Source: Deltaproteobacteria bacterium
GTDB taxonomy: Bacteria > Myxococcota_A > UBA796 > UBA2385
NCBI GenBank assembly: GCA_947462115.1
Contig: CANHON010000323.1
Coordinates: 1 to 5,326, forward strand
DNA length: 5,326 nucleotides
Direction: 5' to 3'
The notes beneath the pieces were generated by a model, which did no database searches, was not told where the DNA came from, and worked only from the letters and a program-made list of their open reading frames with translations. The stretch's first letter is position 1. Every line of letters starts with the position of its first letter. The position numbers were made by a program, and so were the translations under genes. Below, piece after piece: positions 4,520 to 5,326 of the stretch.

Positions 4520-5326
4520 ATGAGCGATCTGAACGCTGTTGTCGTCAAGTCCAACCCCGCCGGGCCCTTCGACGCCGCGGTGGTGGGCGCCGGCCCCAAC
4601 GGGCTCGCCGCGGCGCTGCGCCTGCAGGCGGCGGGCCTGCGGGTGGTGGTCTACGAGCGCAGCGGGGCGCCCGGCGGCGGGATGCGGACGGAAGCGCTGA
4701 CCCTGCCGGGCTTCTTGCACGACACCTGCTCCGCGGTGCTGCCGATGGCGCTTTCCTCGCCGGCGATCCAGCGCCTGGGCCTCGAGGCCGAGGGCCTGCG
4801 GTGGGTGCAGCCGCCGGCGCCCTTCGCCCACCCCCGCCTCGGCGCGCCGACCCTGACCTTGGAGCGCGGGCTCGACGAGACGGCCCAGCAGCTTGGCGTG
4901 GATGCTGGGCGGTATTCAAGCTGGATCCGTCCATTTGTCGAACGGTGGGCGGAGCTGTCGGCGGACGCCCTGGGTCCCCCGGGGCTGCCGGGCGCGCCGA
5001 TCTTGATGGCCCGCTTCGGCCTGCGGGCCTTGCTGCCGGCGGAGGCCCTGTCCCGGATCAGCTTTCGGGGGCCCGAGGCGCGGGCGCTGTTCGCGGGGGT
5101 GGCGGGCCACTCGGTGCTGCCGCTGGGCCGGGCGCCCTCGGCGGCCATCGGCTTGATGTTGCAGGCGGCTGGGCACGCGGTCGGCTGGCCCTTGCCCGCG
5201 GGCGGCGCGGGGGCCCTAGCAGCGGCGATGGCCCAGCGCTTCGTGGCCGGCGGGGGAGCGCTCCGGCTGGGCGTGAAGGTCGAGGCGCTGGGGGCGGTGG
5301 AGACCGACGGCCCGGTGCTGTTCGAC
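4520..5326 (+). CDS. FAD-dependent oxidoreductase, phytoene dehydrogenase-related/PYROXD2-like, N-terminal part (3' end outside window)
   Basis: The frame runs open from ATG 4520 to the window end, giving 269 residues of a protein that is usually about 500. Seen: a Rossmann FAD-binding start VVGAGPNGLAAA with G23, G25 and G28; E46 at the end of the second strand, expected to bind the FAD ribose; GGGMRTEALTLPGF (52-65) in the place of the family's Gly-Gly-Arg segment; HDTCSAVLPMA (67-77), typical of the COG1233 branch; AGHSVLPL (195-202); and GWPLPAGGAGAL (222-233), the Pro-x-Gly-Gly segment shared with phytoene desaturases and amine oxidases. Family knowledge: these flavoproteins oxidise C-C or C-N bonds, but most bacterial members have no known substrate, and no carotenoid gene is visible here, so a carotenoid role should not be assumed. 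There is a short N-terminal extension of about 16 residues before the flavin strand. GGAG at 4511-4514, five bases upstream, supports the start. Divergent from the lipoprotein genes. Confidence 0.9.
   Translation, partial: MSDLNAVVVKSNPAGPFDAAVVGAGPNGLAAALRLQAAGLRVVVYERSGAPGGGMRTEALTLPGFLHDTCSAVLPMALSSPAIQRLGLEAEGLRWVQPPAPFAHPRLGAPTLTLERGLDETAQQLGVDAGRYSSWIRPFVERWAELSADALGPPGLPGAPILMARFGLRALLPAEALSRISFRGPEARALFAGVAGHSVLPLGRAPSAAIGLMLQAAGHAVGWPLPAGGAGALAAAMAQRFVAGGGALRLGVKVEALGAVETDGPVLFD

Noticed and set aside
4281..4523. An 80-codon plus-strand frame in the divergent region.
   Set aside because: No ribosome site, a composition like random GC-rich DNA, and it runs into the oxidoreductase start in a different frame.
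4274..4831. A 185-codon minus-strand frame across the intergenic region and oxidoreductase start.
   Set aside because: It is antisense to the conserved FAD-binding region, with Arg/Pro/Ala/Gly-rich low-information sequence.
1..5326. CRISPR arrays, insertion sequences, tRNA or rRNA genes, toxin-antitoxin or phage-defence genes.
   Set aside because: Reading both strands showed no spaced identical repeats, no transposase motifs, no tRNA-like cloverleaf and no defence-family domains; the only repeats are coding low-complexity tracts and short intergenic repeats.

Overview
The window is very GC-rich, with tightly packed genes and strongly GC-ending codons. It carries three consecutive lipoprotein genes with Asp/Ala or Ala/Ser/Pro low-complexity spacers and many paired cysteines. 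Together with the housekeeping genes beside them, this suggests a myxobacterium-like bacterium (Myxococcota or a related delta-proteobacterial lineage). That placement is inferred from style and composition; no marker gene in the window settles it.

Layout. (1) Bases 2-247, plus strand: the last 81 residues of a 2-oxo-acid dehydrogenase E2-type acyltransferase, ending in the DHRxxDG active-site motif. (2) Bases 257-1771, plus strand, nine bases later: a TrmA/RlmC-type 5-methyluridine RNA methyltransferase with a complete 4Fe-4S cysteine set and catalytic cysteine. It carries an extra C-terminal domain of about 145 residues that reads as a degenerate RluA-type pseudouridine synthase. (3) Bases 1768-4203, minus strand: three predicted lipoproteins transcribed towards the methyltransferase gene (294, 297 and 159 residues in transcription order). 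The first is separated from the second by a good intrinsic terminator. The second and third are only 33 bases apart and are probably co-transcribed. The last lipoprotein stop and the methyltransferase stop overlap tail to tail. (4) Bases 4204-4519: a divergent intergenic region of 316 bases. (5) Bases 4520-5326, plus strand: the N-terminal 269 residues of an FAD-dependent oxidoreductase of the phytoene dehydrogenase-related (PYROXD2-like, COG1233) family, cut by the window edge.

The genes do not form one pathway. The E2 fragment and methyltransferase look like a plus-strand tail of a metabolic/housekeeping unit. The lipoproteins look like an envelope module of unknown function, with Cys-rich domains probably held by disulfides outside the cytoplasm. 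The oxidoreductase begins a separate divergent unit. The most interesting item is the methyltransferase fused to an apparently inactive pseudouridine synthase domain: in E. coli, RlmC and RluA modify adjacent nucleotides of 23S rRNA (U747 and U746). I see no tRNA, rRNA, CRISPR array, insertion sequence, phage gene or recognisable defence system.
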